64,000 nucleotides of DNA from Pseudanabaena frigida (GCA_003242085.1 QBML01000021.1:30703-94702); one strand, 5' to 3'; counted from the stretch's first letter, positions 17,107-27,550 are shown. Numbers and translations: made by a program. Notes: generated from the letters alone by a model not told the origin.

Positions 17107-19755
17107 CTACTGATACTCTCCACATTGCAAGATTAACTTGGCAACTAATCCTGTCCATCCCGTTTGATGGCTAGCACCAATCCCAGCCCCATTATCTCCA
17201 TGAAAATACTCATGAAAAAGAATCAAATCATGCCAATGGGGATCGTTTTGGAAGCTTTTGATGTTGCCATATACAGGACGATCGCCTGAAGCCTCTTCTA
17301 AGAAAATTCCTGTTAAACGCTTTGATAGCTCAGTTGCTACCTGCCAGAGATTCATTTCCTGACCCGAACCAGTGGGAAACTCGACTTTAAAATCATCACC
17401 TAAGTAATAGTGAAACTTTTGAAGGGATTCGATAATTAGATAATTAATTGGGAACCAAATCGGCCCGCGCCAGTTAGAGTTACCACCAAATAGACTGATA
17501 TTGGATTCCGCAGGTTGATAATCTACAGAGTATTCATGCCCATTTACTTTCAAGATATAGGGATGATCTTTGTGATATCTGGAAATAGAACGAATGCCAT
17601 AGGGACTTAAAAACTCACTTTCATCGAGCATTTTCGCTAGGATTTTTCTGAGCTTATCTTTATAGGCGATCGCCAATAATCTCCTTGCACCCATACCCTT
17701 AGTTTCCATACAGGCAACATTTTCCTTGAGATTAGGGCGATTGTGAATAAACCAATCCATGCGCCGCTTAAAGTTGGGTAATTTTTCTAGGATATCTGGC
17801 TCTAAAGTGGCGATCGCAAAAAGGGGAATTAATCCTACTACGGAACGTACTTTGAGCGAAAAATGACGACCATCAGGCAAATTGAGCGCATCGTAATAAA
17901 AGCCATCTTCCTCATTCCACAGATCCACATTAGTACTACCAATCCCATTCATGGCATCGGCAATGTACAGGAAATGCTCGAAGAACTTACTCGCAATATC
18001 TTCGTAGGTAGAGTTGGTTTTGGCGAGTTCGAGGGCGATCGCTAACATATTCAGGCAATACATGCCCATCCAGCTAGTACCATCCGCTTGATTGATAAAG
18101 CCACCTGTGGGTAGTTCTTTACTGCGATCGAATACGCCAATATTATCCAGCCCTAAAAATCCACCTTGAAAGACATTCTTCCCTTCAGCATCTTTGCGAT
18201 TTACCCACCAAGTAAAATTGAGAAGCAACTTCTGGAATACACGCTCTAGAAATTGTTGGTCACCATAGCCGTACATCTTCCGTTCAATTTGATATACTCG
18301 CAAAGTTGCCCAAGCGTGAACGGGCGGATTGACATCGCTAAACGACCATTCATAGGCAGGAAGTTGACCGTTAGGATGCATAAACCATTCTCGCGTCAGC
18401 CGATCAAGCTGGAGCTTAGCAAAGGCAGGATCGATAACGGCAAGGGGAATTGCATGAAAAGCTAAATCCCAAGCCGCAAACCAAGGATATTCCCACTTGT
18501 CAGGCATGGAGATAATCTCATCACTAAACAGATGCTTCCATTCATGATTGCGAATATTAGGTCTTGGCGATGGATATTTAGGATCGCCATCTACCCATTC
18601 TTCGACGATGTAATAATAAAACTGCTTGCTCCATAACATTCCCGCAAAAGCTTGTCGCTGGACGTTTCGCTCGTCTTCAGAAATCTCAAAAGGAGTGATG
18701 CGCTTGTAAAATTCATCTGCTTCCTGCTGCCGCTTTTGGAAGATTTGCTCAAAATCACTGCCAAAGGGCTGGGGTTGCGGAGAGTCAGTTAAACGAAGAT
18801 GAATAACTTTAGTTTCGTAAGCGCCAATTTCTAGATCGTAATGCGCCGCCGCTTTTGTGCCAACTTGTTCGGGATTAATCGCATCATGGCGATCGCTAAC
18901 TAAATAATTATTAATCCCATCTTTGACGTAGGGAGAAGTATTTTTGACTTTAAATAATCGCTCATAATTAGTTTCATTTTCTGTAAATAGAATTGATGGA
19001 CTATTCTGCTCAGAAGCATTACAGTAAAGCCGATAATTACCTAAAGTAGAATGTTGAGCGTCAACGATCCGAATATTTCCATCAGGATTAATTTCTTTGA
19101 GCTGAGGTTTCTCGCTATCATCACCCCAAGACCAAGTATTGCGAAACCACAGGCTAGGTAATAGGTGTAAGCGTTGAGATTGACTTCCTCGATTGGTAAC
19201 TTTAATTTGAATTAAAATATCCGTCGGCGATGCCTTCGCATATTCGACCGATACATCAAAATAGCGATCGCCATCAAATACACCCGTATCCATCAGCTCA
19301 TATTCGGGTTGATAGCGATCGCGATTGCGATTTTCTTGTATTAGCTTGGCATAGGGAAAGGCTTGATGCGGATATTTATAAAGAGCCTTCATGTAGGAAT
19401 GGGTGGGCGTGTTGTCGAGATAAAAATAGTATTCTTTAACATCCTCGCCATGATTACCCTCTTGACCAGTCAATCCAAACAGCCGCTCTTTGATAATGGA
19501 ATCTTCCCCATTCCAGAGCGCGATCGCAAAGCATAACCTCTGATGATTATCTGAAATGCCCAAAATGCCATCTTCCCCCCATCGGTAGGCACGCGATCGC
19601 GCATGATCGTGGGGAAAATAATTCCAAGCTTCACCATCTTTGCTGTAGTCTTCACGCACCGTTCCCCATTGGCGATCGCTCAAATACGATCCCCACTTGC
19701 GCCAATGGGCTTGGCGATCGCGATCGGCTGCTAGTCTTAACTCTTCTTCGGTCAT
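17107..19755 (-). CDS. GH63-like (MGH1) glucosidase
   Basis: An 882-residue cytosolic enzyme with the (alpha/alpha)6-barrel of bacterial GH63/mannosyl-oligosaccharide-glucosidase-like proteins. Visible landmarks: [25 protein letters not shown] at the N-terminus, the beta-rich middle, [38 protein letters not shown], and near the C-terminus [19 protein letters not shown] and WTGLVAKLI. These proteins hydrolyse alpha-glucosidic bonds in small glucosides such as glucosylglycerate or related solutes; the exact substrate cannot be read here. It is the last gene of a minus-strand set with an SDR and a GMC oxidoreductase (52 and 29 bp gaps), suggesting that released sugar is then oxidised. Confidence 0.88.
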   Translation of the reverse strand: MTEEELRLAADRDRQAHWRKWGSYLSDRQWGTVREDYSKDGEAWNYFPHDHARSRAYRWGEDGILGISDNHQRLCFAIALWNGEDSIIKERLFGLTGQEGNHGEDVKEYYFYLDNTPTHSYMKALYKYPHQAFPYAKLIQENRNRDRYQPEYELMDTGVFDGDRYFDVSVEYAKASPTDILIQIKVTNRGSQSQRLHLLPSLWFRNTWSWGDDSEKPQLKEINPDGNIRIVDAQHSTLGNYRLYCNASEQNSPSILFTENETNYERLFKVKNTSPYVKDGINNYLVSDRHDAINPEQVGTKAAAHYDLEIGAYETKVIHLRLTDSPQPQPFGSDFEQIFQKRQQEADEFYKRITPFEISEDERNVQRQAFAGMLWSKQFYYYIVEEWVDGDPKYPSPRPNIRNHEWKHLFSDEIISMPDKWEYPWFAAWDLAFHAIPLAVIDPAFAKLQLDRLTREWFMHPNGQLPAYEWSFSDVNPPVHAWATLRVYQIERKMYGYGDQQFLERVFQKLLLNFTWWVNRKDAEGKNVFQGGFLGLDNIGVFDRSKELPTGGFINQADGTSWMGMYCLNMLAIALELAKTNSTYEDIASKFFEHFLYIADAMNGIGSTNVDLWNEEDGFYYDALNLPDGRHFSLKVRSVVGLIPLFAIATLEPDILEKLPNFKRRMDWFIHNRPNLKENVACMETKGMGARRLLAIAYKDKLRKILAKMLDESEFLSPYGIRSISRYHKDHPYILKVNGHEYSVDYQPAESNISLFGGNSNWRGPIWFPINYLIIESLQKFHYYLGDDFKVEFPTGSGQEMNLWQVATELSKRLTGIFLEEASGDRPVYGNIKSFQNDPHWHDLILFHEYFHGDNGAGIGASHQTGWTGLVAKLILQCGEYQ

Positions 19756-19780
19756 GATTTTTAGCTTCTTAATAATTTAA

Positions 19781-19805
19781 ATAGGCGGCGCGAAGCGCCG
19801 CCTAT
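19781..19805. terminator. Perfect GC-rich hairpin between SDR and GH63 genes
   Basis: 11-bp stem ATAGGCGGCGC / GCGCCGCCTAT with loop gaa. The core GCGGCGCGAAGCGCCGC recurs in the hairpin at 57389-57435, and a degenerate form followed by ctatacttac lies at about 61501-61530. It may attenuate GH63 expression relative to the upstream genes. Confidence 0.6.
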
Positions 19806-19807
19806 AC

Positions 19808-20590
19808 TTACTGTTCGTGATAATTCCAGAGCAGTCCGCCATCTACAACAAAGGTAGAACCCGTCACATAATCAGCATCAGATGAAGCTAAAAATGCAAC
19901 CATACCCGCCACATCTTCAGACTTGCCCAGCCTGCCCATCGGAATATTTTGTAGCAAAGCTCCCAATTTCTCAGGATCGTTTAAAAGCTTTGTATTGATC
20001 GGTGTTTCGATCGCTCCTGGAGCAACATTATTAATCGTGATGCCATAGGGGGCAAGCTCTACGCCAAGGTTGCGAGTCATCATTCGCAAGCCGCCTTTAC
20101 TAGCGCAATAGGATGTAAAGTGCGGAAATGGTAGCTCCTCATGGACAGAACTAATATTAATCACTTTCCCACCGCGCTTAGTTGCCATCAGATGCTTGAC
20201 AAAAGCTTGGGTCGCAAAGAAAACACCCTTGAGATTGACATTCAAGACTGCATCATAATCAGCTTCCGTTGCCTCCCAAAAATCAGCATGTCTCTCAATG
20301 CCAGCATTATTGACCAAAATATCCAATTGCCCAAAATAGTCGATACTTTCGGCAATCATGCGCTGCACTTCAGGGACAGTGCTAGTATCAGCCTTAATCG
20401 TAATGCCATCAATAGGATGACATGTGCCACCTGCTTCTTTGACCTTAGCAAGAGTTTCTTCCGCGCCTTCAGGATGGGAACGATAATTAATCACGACATT
20501 TGCGCCTTCCTTAGCTAAACGAATCGCGATCGCCTGTCCAATTCCTTGACTACTACCCGTAACTAACGCAACTTTACCTGTTAATCTCAT
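19808..20590 (-). CDS. Short-chain dehydrogenase/reductase (glucose 1-dehydrogenase type)
   Basis: 260-residue classical SDR. It has the cofactor motif TGSSQGIGQ (residues 11-19), NNAG (about 97), the catalytic Ser in NISS, and Y-x3-K in YCASKGG, then PGAIETP and the end motif TGSTFVVDGG. An Arg at the end of beta-2 (INYRSHPEG) suggests NADP preference. It fits the glucose-1-dehydrogenase-like subgroup by overall pattern. It lies between a GMC oxidoreductase and a GH63-like glucosidase on one strand, so sugar or polyol oxidation is likely. Substrate is inferred from context. Confidence 0.9.
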   Translation of the reverse strand: MRLTGKVALVTGSSQGIGQAIAIRLAKEGANVVINYRSHPEGAEETLAKVKEAGGTCHPIDGITIKADTSTVPEVQRMIAESIDYFGQLDILVNNAGIERHADFWEATEADYDAVLNVNLKGVFFATQAFVKHLMATKRGGKVINISSVHEELPFPHFTSYCASKGGLRMMTRNLGVELAPYGITINNVAPGAIETPINTKLLNDPEKLGALLQNIPMGRLGKSEDVAGMVAFLASSDADYVTGSTFVVDGGLLWNYHEQ

Positions 20591-20619
20591 TGTTTTTCTC
20601 CAAAATAATCAAAAATTAG

Positions 20620-22179
20620 CTACAAAATACTTTTCAAATGTTCCGCCACGCGAATGGCGTTAGCAATAATCGTGAGCGTAGGATTAACCGCCGAACTAGA
20701 GGGGAAAAAGCTAGCATCCACAACATAGAGATTCTCGACATCATGGGTGCGACAGTTGCGATCCAGTACCGAAGTATGGGGATCGTCGCCAAAGCGACAG
20801 GTTCCGCATTGATGTCCGACTGCTTGCAAAGGAATATTATTGCGAGGATAAATGCCAAAGGGAATAATCTGCTCGTCGCGATCGATATTTTTGAGTACTT
20901 CAGTCCATCGCTTAGTTAAGCGATCGCTTGCCTCTTGATTATTTGGTACATAGTCCAGATATAGCTTTTCACCAACGACCCGCACTCGATTATTAGGATC
21001 GGGTAAATCCTCAGTTTGTAACCACCAGCCCGTAGTATGCTCGGCAATTAGCTCCAATTCAAAATTAGGAACTAACTTCACTAAGGGAGCTAATAGCGGG
21101 GGTGCTTCCGCAGGGATCATGTCCTTAAGCACGTTGCCCGTATTCTGAACTAACCCCATCGGATAGGGAAACTCAGTATCACCCCAATAAAAATCACTCA
21201 CAGCGATCGTCTTCTGATACTTAGCAGGATTCGGCTTCAGCCCGATCGCCACCATCGCCACGCAGAGATGCTTCATAAAATTGCGCCCAACTTGGTCAGA
21301 GCTATTTGCCAAGCCATGAGGATGATGGTCGTTAGCCGATCTCAATAGCAAAGCCGCCGAATTAACCGCACCACAGGCAACTATAACTATATTCCCTGAA
21401 AAAGTCTGGATTTCACCAGCAATCTCCACTTCGACAGCATTAACTTGTTTGCCAGACTCGTTAGTAAGTAGCTTGAGAACATTTGCATTAGTCAACAAAG
21501 TTACATTGCTAAATGAACGAATTGGTTGAATCCCATTTATCTCTGAGTCTCCTTTTGCCTGCACCAAACAAGGAAATCCATCGCAGGTATTACAGCGAAT
21601 ACAAGTACTTAAAGAGCGCTCGACTTCATTTAGCTTTAGTCCCAAAGGCAAATTAAATGGATGTAATCCCTGCTTTTGAATCCCATTACTAATTTCCTGC
21701 ATTCGTGGCTCATGGCTAACCGCAGGATAGGGAAACTCAGCACTTCTACTAGGCTCCGTAGGATCTTGCCCAGACTGACCGTGAACTGTATAAAGTTCCT
21801 CGGCTTTAGTATAGTAAAGTTCAAATTCATCGTATTTGACCGCCCATGCTGGCGAGATGCCATCTTTGTGGCTAACTTCTTCAAAATCGCGATCGCGCAT
21901 CCTCAATAGTGCAGCACCATAAACTTTAGTATTGCCACCGACCCAGTAACCAGTGGAAGGACGAAAAGCCTTATCATCTTTGTCAAACCACATTTCATCG
22001 GTGTGATAGCGTTCCTTTAGATAGACATCGGCAGCACTCCAGTTTTCTTTTTCCCTAGGTAGAAATCCACCACGTTCTAAAATTAAAATCTTTTTACCCG
22101 TAGAAGCTAGCTCATACGCCAGAGTGCCACCGCCTGCTCCAGTGCCAATAATAATAATGTCGTAATTTTCAACAGACAT
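20620..22179 (-). CDS. GMC family FAD-dependent oxidoreductase
   Basis: 519 residues. FAD-binding GxGxxG at the N-terminus (IIIGTGAGGGTLAYELA, E in LILERGG), a cysteine cluster CIRCNTCDGFPC (about residue 190) seen in a bacterial GMC subgroup, and the C-terminal CGTCRFGDDP ... VVDASFFPSSSAVNPTLTI with the conserved active-site region and Asn. These enzymes oxidise alcohols or sugars (glucose, choline) using FAD. It begins the minus-strand set with the SDR and GH63-like genes. It has no signal peptide, so it acts in the cytosol. The substrate is probably a sugar, from context only. Confidence 0.9.
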   Translation of the reverse strand: MSVENYDIIIIGTGAGGGTLAYELASTGKKILILERGGFLPREKENWSAADVYLKERYHTDEMWFDKDDKAFRPSTGYWVGGNTKVYGAALLRMRDRDFEEVSHKDGISPAWAVKYDEFELYYTKAEELYTVHGQSGQDPTEPSRSAEFPYPAVSHEPRMQEISNGIQKQGLHPFNLPLGLKLNEVERSLSTCIRCNTCDGFPCLVQAKGDSEINGIQPIRSFSNVTLLTNANVLKLLTNESGKQVNAVEVEIAGEIQTFSGNIVIVACGAVNSAALLLRSANDHHPHGLANSSDQVGRNFMKHLCVAMVAIGLKPNPAKYQKTIAVSDFYWGDTEFPYPMGLVQNTGNVLKDMIPAEAPPLLAPLVKLVPNFELELIAEHTTGWWLQTEDLPDPNNRVRVVGEKLYLDYVPNNQEASDRLTKRWTEVLKNIDRDEQIIPFGIYPRNNIPLQAVGHQCGTCRFGDDPHTSVLDRNCRTHDVENLYVVDASFFPSSSAVNPTLTIIANAIRVAEHLKSIL

Positions 22180-22325
22180 AGGATTCTCCTTGTGCTATTC
22201 AGGTTCAGACAAACATCATTCATCTCGAAAATTAATATTTATCAATCCTAACTAATAATTAATACATATCCGAAATGATAGATTATTAGCATTAGATTAA
22301 AAAACGATGAGGGTAATCCTCAGTT

Positions 22326-23153
22326 TCATCCCTTTAGTTTTTCATTCCTAAGTTTAGATCTTTTGTTGAGAAATTGGTCTTGATATTGGCAATGAATACA
22401 GCGTTGCTGATTGCGGTGCTGTAATTTAGCACAGAATACTTTGTGGATAGTAAATGTTTGCACATAAAATTCTGATGCTAAAAGCATTCCTAAAGTTGGG
22501 GCAAAAATATAAATCCAAATATCTGTCCAGATTCCTGATGGTATAGCAGAAGCAAGAGTTCGTGCTGGATTCATGCCAAATCCTGAAATTGGCGACTCAA
22601 AGATCACATAAAGCATGACCAGAAAACCTGCAAATATCCCTGTATAGGGCGCTAACTTTTGATTATTGCTAGTTACTAAAACCATCGTCATCATTACAAA
22701 GGCGATTGCCATTTCCGCCAAAAAGGCGATTGTTGTTGCTGTATTAGGAACTGTGACGATATAGGCGATCGGTGGATAGGTAAACATCCGACCAAGAACT
22801 AGTGCTGCGATTAAGACACCAATCAGCGCTCCCACGGTTTGGAAGATAATATAGAACAGAGCATCAAGGGGATTAACTTTACCTAGTCGCGTAAAGGTAA
22901 ATGTTACGGCAGGATTGATATGTGCGCCCGATTGTTTACCCCAAGGTGAGTAAATAATCGCGATCGCAGTTAAACCCATCGCAATCCCAATGAGAACTCT
23001 CTGCAAAAAAGGATTGGGAATAGACTTACTGATCAAAGAATCAGGATAAGCAACGATCGTGCTGAAAAATGCAGCAGAAATCATAAAACTTCCTAATCCC
23101 CAAGCCTCGATCAAATATTCAGGCAAATGGGTACGAAATATTTTGTAGTTCAT
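22326..23153 (-). CDS. MIP/aquaporin-family channel with Cys-rich C-terminal tail
   Basis: 275 residues, six predicted membrane helices. Both NPA boxes are present: HINPAVTFTF (first half) and FGMNPARTLAS (second half), so this is a complete aquaporin or glyceroporin-type pore. Beyond the last helix is a ~50-residue cytosolic tail with FCAKLQHRNQQRCIHCQYQ, whose spaced Cys/His residues could bind metal or respond to redox. Aquaporins lack this as a rule. It is on the same strand as the GMC gene with a 146-bp gap, and opposite a GH13 and MscS pair, which fits an osmotic-stress theme. Water versus small-solute selectivity is not resolved. Confidence 0.85.
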   Translation of the reverse strand: MNYKIFRTHLPEYLIEAWGLGSFMISAAFFSTIVAYPDSLISKSIPNPFLQRVLIGIAMGLTAIAIIYSPWGKQSGAHINPAVTFTFTRLGKVNPLDALFYIIFQTVGALIGVLIAALVLGRMFTYPPIAYIVTVPNTATTIAFLAEMAIAFVMMTMVLVTSNNQKLAPYTGIFAGFLVMLYVIFESPISGFGMNPARTLASAIPSGIWTDIWIYIFAPTLGMLLASEFYVQTFTIHKVFCAKLQHRNQQRCIHCQYQDQFLNKRSKLRNEKLKG

Positions 23154-23693
23154 TTTTCCAATCTCTTAGCTAGTAAAACGTGAAGGTTTTTCCAAGACAA
23201 AGCAGCAGCAAATCTTTTTCCCTATTTTAATTTTTTTAGGGATTGTACTTTTTTCTGGACATCACGGATATGAGATATACGAGAAGCGCTAAAGTTGATT
23301 CTTTTTACCCATTTACTTAAGTAACGTGATACGGCAATCCGAAATGAGTTGTGAGAGTCGCACCCTGCGGGTACGACTCTCACAACTCTTAAAAAGCCAT
23401 AAATGATTTCGGATTGCTATATAGAATTCACTTAAAGAATGTACACAATGTTATGGCAAACACACTTCAATTCTTTTACCCAAATCACTAATACCAACCT
23501 GAATTTAAGTATGGGGGTTTCCTGTTTCTTTAGATAGGTAAAGATTAGTACATGATCATTACACTATTAGAAGTGAAGCCTTAACATTTCCTGAGAGAAT
23601 CCTTAATCTTTATTCAGTTTGTTTATTCCCAATCATTATGAAGGTAGGGTAAAAAGTTAATATTGCTGAGCTGCCATTAATATAATCAAAAAT
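23154..23693. other. 540-bp intergenic region between divergent aquaporin and GH13 genes
   Basis: No coding sequence supported. It holds an 84-bp inverted-repeat element (23334-23417) and AT-rich flanks that should contain the two divergent promoters. Nothing else recognisable. Confidence 0.45.
23334..23417. repeat. Palindromic MITE-like element R4
   Basis: Terminal inverted repeats GCAATCCGAAAT (23334-23345) and ATTTCGGATTGC (23406-23417) enclose a 15-bp perfect stem GAGTTGTGAGAGTCG (23346-23360 with 23374-23388). A half copy (AGCAACCCTAAATGAGTTG...) sits at 35001-35027. Confidence 0.65.
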
Positions 23694-25166
23694 ATGAGTG
23701 ACCATCTTTATCCTTCACTTTACCAAATCAACACTCGTGTCTGGCTAAGTCAACTATCTACCCAAATCGATCGTCCTGCAACTCTAGATGATATTCCCGA
23801 TCTAGAACTGGATAAACTGGCAGACTTAGGATTTGATTGGGTCTATTTCCTGAGTGTTTGGCAAATAGGAGAAGTCGGTCGCAAAGTTTCGCGCTCCAAT
23901 CCCATCTGGTTAGCGGAATATCAAGCAACTTTTCCAGATTTGCAAGAAGAAGATATCTGTGGCTCTGGATTTGCGATTAGTGACTATACCCTGAATAGAA
24001 GTTTAGGAGAGCCAGAGTCTTTAACGCGACTACGCGATCGCCTACATCAAAGGGGACTGAAATTGATGTTGGACTTTGTGCCAAACCACACAGCGATCGA
24101 CCATCCTTGGGTATCCGCACATCCTGATTACTATGTCTCTGGGACAGAAGCGCAACTTGCGAAACAACCGCAAAATTACATCAAGTTAGATTTATCCAAT
24201 GGTTCAACTATTTTCGCCTATGGTCGTGATCCTTATTTTGATGGCTGGGTTGATACGTTACAACTTAATTATGGTAATCCTGATTTACAGATCGCTCTTA
24301 TAAATGAGTTATTTAAAATTTCTCAATGGTGCGATGGTTTGCGCTGTGACATGGCGATGCTAGCTTTACCAGAAATTTTCCACAGAACATGGGGAATTGG
24401 GATAGAGCCATTCTGGGAAAAAGCTATTGGTAAAACTAAAGCAAGCCATCCCAATTTTGTATTCATGGCAGAAGTTTATTGGGATTTAGAATGGAAGTTA
24501 CAACAGCGAGGATTTGACTACACCTACGATAAACGGCTGTACGATCGCCTACACGCACAACATCCGCGATCGGTAAGAGAACATTTTTGGGCAGATCTGG
24601 ATTATCAGAAAAAATCTACCCGCTTTCTAGAAAACCACGACGAGTCTCGCGCAGCAGCAGCTTTTCCTACAGATATTCATCAAGCGGCTGCGATCGTCAC
24701 TTTTTTCAGTTCTGGACTGCGGTTTTTCCATCAAGGGCAATTACAAGGTTGGAAGACAAAGATTTCCGTTCATCTCTGTCGCTTTCCAGAACAGGCAAGC
24801 GATCCAAGTTTGCAGGAGTTTTATCTAAATTTACTTAAAGTCCTGAACCAAAGTCTATTTCGTCAGGGCAATTGGCAGTTGTTGCAATGCAAACCAGCTT
24901 GGGATGACAATTGGACTTGGGACAGTTTCATAGCCTTTGCTTGGCAAGAGCAGGACGGGAAACGCGCGATCGCTGTAGTTAACTATGCCTCCCATCAAAG
25001 CCAATGTTATCTTGCCTTACCTTGGGCAGATCTAAACAATCAAAACTACCAGCTTAAAGACTTAATGGGAACAGCAACGTACAAACACTCTGGAGAATCT
25101 CTCCTTGATTCTGGACTCTACCTAGACCTGCCAGCATGGAGGTACCATATATTTGAATTACTCTAA
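23694..25166 (+). CDS. GH13 alpha-amylase-family glycosidase
   Basis: 490 residues with a complete (beta/alpha)8 GH13 catalytic set: region I DFVPNH, region II GLRCDMAM with nucleophile Asp219, region III FMAEVYW with acid/base Glu260, and region IV ENHDES with Asp316. It has no signal peptide, so it acts inside the cell on glycogen-type glucans or small alpha-glucosides; the specific reaction (hydrolysis or transfer) is not evident. The C-terminal ~90 residues are the usual beta-domain. The stop is only a few bases from the MscS gene, indicating co-transcription. Confidence 0.9.
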   Translation: MSDHLYPSLYQINTRVWLSQLSTQIDRPATLDDIPDLELDKLADLGFDWVYFLSVWQIGEVGRKVSRSNPIWLAEYQATFPDLQEEDICGSGFAISDYTLNRSLGEPESLTRLRDRLHQRGLKLMLDFVPNHTAIDHPWVSAHPDYYVSGTEAQLAKQPQNYIKLDLSNGSTIFAYGRDPYFDGWVDTLQLNYGNPDLQIALINELFKISQWCDGLRCDMAMLALPEIFHRTWGIGIEPFWEKAIGKTKASHPNFVFMAEVYWDLEWKLQQRGFDYTYDKRLYDRLHAQHPRSVREHFWADLDYQKKSTRFLENHDESRAAAAFPTDIHQAAAIVTFFSSGLRFFHQGQLQGWKTKISVHLCRFPEQASDPSLQEFYLNLLKVLNQSLFRQGNWQLLQCKPAWDDNWTWDSFIAFAWQEQDGKRAIAVVNYASHQSQCYLALPWADLNNQNYQLKDLMGTATYKHSGESLLDSGLYLDLPAWRYHIFELL

Positions 25167-25190
25167 ATTTTGAGTACTGACAAAAACGCA

Positions 25191-26678
25191 ATGAATTCCC
25201 ATCTCCAGCAGCTTTTTACGCTTACAGGTCAGTTTCTTCAAGCGCCGATCTTCAAGATTGGTGATGAATCAATATCTATACTTTGGTTGTTTAAGCTATT
25301 GCTGTCATTCCTGACAGTAATGATGCTCTCAATAATTTGCAAACGCTTACTCAAAAATCGCTTGTTGCCAAGACTAGGCGCAAGCCAAGGTCAAAGAGAG
25401 GCGATCGCTACGCTTGCGACCTATGGGATTGGGGCATTAGGCTTTGTGATCGTCTTGCAAGTAAATGGACTGAATATCGCGCCTCTAGTTGTGACTTTGG
25501 GCGGCTTAGGGATTGGTGTTGGGTTTGGGTTTCAGGAAATCACGAAAAACTTGATTAGCGGATTGACACTGCTGATCGAGGGTAAGTTACAAGTGGGAGA
25601 CTATGTTGAATTTGATAATCTTTCAGGACATATTAAGGAAATTGCGTTGCGTTCAACGGTCATACGGACTTTTGATGGTGGGGATGTCGTGGTTCCTAAT
25701 AGCAACTTAACTAGCAATCGCGTTCTCAATTGGAGCTACAAAAGTCTCACGGGCAAGCTACATTTACCCGTAAAAGTTGCCTACAATAGCGATCCGATTC
25801 TAGTCACCGAAACTTTATTAAATTCGGCTTACATGGAATCAACTGTGCTCCATGAGCCACCACCAAGGGTGATATTCAAAGGTTTTGGTGAAAGTGCCCT
25901 TGAATTTGAATTGTGGGTATGGATCGCCCAAATTGACGAGGGAGTATTAGTGAGAAGTTCTCTAAATTTCATTGTCGAACACAATCTACGTCAAGTGGGA
26001 ATCAAAATACCTTTACCACAAAGAGATCTATGGCTAAGAAATATTGACGAACTCAAGCAGGTAATACCACAATTGCAAGACTCTCAACTCTCAAGCAATG
26101 GGCAGACTTCAAATAATTCCGTTAATTTAAATCCACAGCAATCTCTTGCTAAAAGTTTACGCCAATCTATTTCAATTCGGGATTCGCTCCGACAATTACC
26201 TCATTTCAATGTTTGCTCGGATATCCATCTCCGCGAACTCATCGAGACTGGCTATCGTAAGTTTTTTGCAGAGTCAGAAGTAGTATTCAACGAGAATGAT
26301 ATGGGTACTCACTTCTATTTAGTGCTATCAGGATCGATTGAAACTGTTGTAACTAGGCTCGATCAACATGTCAAAATTTATAAATCAGGAGACATCCTTG
26401 GCGAAGTAGCAATTATGCTGAATTTGCCTTATACGAGTACGGCGATCGCGTTGGAGGATACTAGTGTATTTGTGATCAATAAGCATAGTTTCGATCGCTT
26501 GCTGCGGTTGCATCCAGATTTGGCGGAAACTTTCACTCAGGAACTAACCAAGGAAAAGAAAATCTATCAAGATATCCGCCAGCAATTGCAAGATCTTGGT
26601 CTATTGGGTATGACAGAACAGAACAATAGATTTGCAGACTGGGTAAAATCAAGGTTAAAGGGGATATTCTCTACTTAA
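25191..26678 (+). CDS. MscS-type channel with C-terminal cyclic-nucleotide-binding-like domain
   Basis: 495 residues from ATG 25191 (a TTG at 25170 is possible). The N-terminal ~100 residues hold three membrane helices. The pore and beta domain follow: LGGLGIGVGFGFQEITKNLISGL and VGDYVEFDNLSGHIKEIALRSTVIRTFDG are typical MscS. Residues ~340-450 form a cNMP-binding fold (SGDILGEVAIMLNLPYTST). In ligand-binding members the phosphate-binding motif is PR-T/S-A; here the Arg is replaced by Tyr, so nucleotide binding is doubtful. This architecture (bCNG-type) is known in cyanobacteria. It would protect against hypo-osmotic shock and follows the GH13 gene at once. Confidence 0.88.
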   Translation: MNSHLQQLFTLTGQFLQAPIFKIGDESISILWLFKLLLSFLTVMMLSIICKRLLKNRLLPRLGASQGQREAIATLATYGIGALGFVIVLQVNGLNIAPLVVTLGGLGIGVGFGFQEITKNLISGLTLLIEGKLQVGDYVEFDNLSGHIKEIALRSTVIRTFDGGDVVVPNSNLTSNRVLNWSYKSLTGKLHLPVKVAYNSDPILVTETLLNSAYMESTVLHEPPPRVIFKGFGESALEFELWVWIAQIDEGVLVRSSLNFIVEHNLRQVGIKIPLPQRDLWLRNIDELKQVIPQLQDSQLSSNGQTSNNSVNLNPQQSLAKSLRQSISIRDSLRQLPHFNVCSDIHLRELIETGYRKFFAESEVVFNENDMGTHFYLVLSGSIETVVTRLDQHVKIYKSGDILGEVAIMLNLPYTSTAIALEDTSVFVINKHSFDRLLRLHPDLAETFTQELTKEKKIYQDIRQQLQDLGLLGMTEQNNRFADWVKSRLKGIFST

Positions 26679-26923
26679 TAGCACATGATATATTTAGTTA
26701 TACAAATCCTAGCTTTAGGAATCCCATTAGTTTAATCTGTGGACTTAAATCTAATGACCCAAGCGATCGCAACGATCGCATCGAATTAAAAGAGGATTTG
26801 GAGACCAAATCCCCACGTATTTGTAAAGGTAGGGCTTGATCTCCAAGCCCCAATCTCAGCGTTCCACTTAAGAAATTAGGCAAAATGTTATATTGAAAGA
26901 TATTGATTGGGCTAAGTTGACCT

Positions 26924-27550
26924 ATGACCATTGCAACCGAAAGACCAATACAACAGCAGTTACTAAGTTTTGGCGATTTTATTGCCCGATATGGTCACAG
27001 TAACCGCTACGAATTGATTGATGGAGAGGTGTTTGATTTGGACCTAACTGGCTACCACGAAGAAGTTTCGGCTTTTATCACCACAAAAGCCTGCGCCCAA
27101 ATTGATGTGATCGCTTTGAATTGGTTTGTCCTTCAGCGAGGATTACTACGTCCTTCTAACTTAGGCATGACGGCATTTCGACCTGATGTTATGGTTGTCG
27201 ATCGCAATGAAATTGAGAAAGAACTGCTTTGGCATGACCAATCAATCCTGACGCTGGGTAGTTCGATTAAATTTGTGGTGGAAGTGGTTAGTAGCAACTG
27301 GCAAAATGATTATGCGCGTAAAGTCGAAGACTACGCAGTTTTAGGTACTCCTGAATATTGGATTGCGGATTATGCGGGTTTAGGTGGGACTCGTCATATT
27401 GGGAAACCGAAGCAACCTACTCTTTCTGTTTGTACGTTAGTGAAAGGAGAGTATGAAATTCAGCAGTTTCGCGGCAGTCAACCAATTATTTCTCTCACAT
27501 TTCCAAATCTCAAACTGACAGCCGAACAAGTTTTAAAGGCTGGTAGATAA
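26924..27550 (+). CDS. Uma2 (DUF820) family endonuclease-like protein
   Basis: 208 residues. It has the Uma2 layout of cyanobacteria: SFGDFIARYGHSNRYELIDGEVFDL at the start, RPDVMVVDRNEIE with the catalytic Asp, and FVVEVVSSNWQNDYARKVEDYAVLGTPEYWIADY with the Glu and the conserved Y-x-x-LGIPEYW-like block. This is a PD-(D/E)xK-type fold; cellular targets are unknown and the family is hugely expanded in cyanobacteria. In the second motif ExK is replaced by EVV, common in the family. It stands 51 bp before the ApeA-like gene, but joint function is not known. Confidence 0.85.
   Translation: MTIATERPIQQQLLSFGDFIARYGHSNRYELIDGEVFDLDLTGYHEEVSAFITTKACAQIDVIALNWFVLQRGLLRPSNLGMTAFRPDVMVVDRNEIEKELLWHDQSILTLGSSIKFVVEVVSSNWQNDYARKVEDYAVLGTPEYWIADYAGLGGTRHIGKPKQPTLSVCTLVKGEYEIQQFRGSQPIISLTFPNLKLTAEQVLKAGR

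Noticed and set aside
26698..26931. Minus-strand open frame upstream of the Uma2 gene
   Set aside because: Occupies the gap containing short palindromic repeats; low-complexity translation and no ribosome site.
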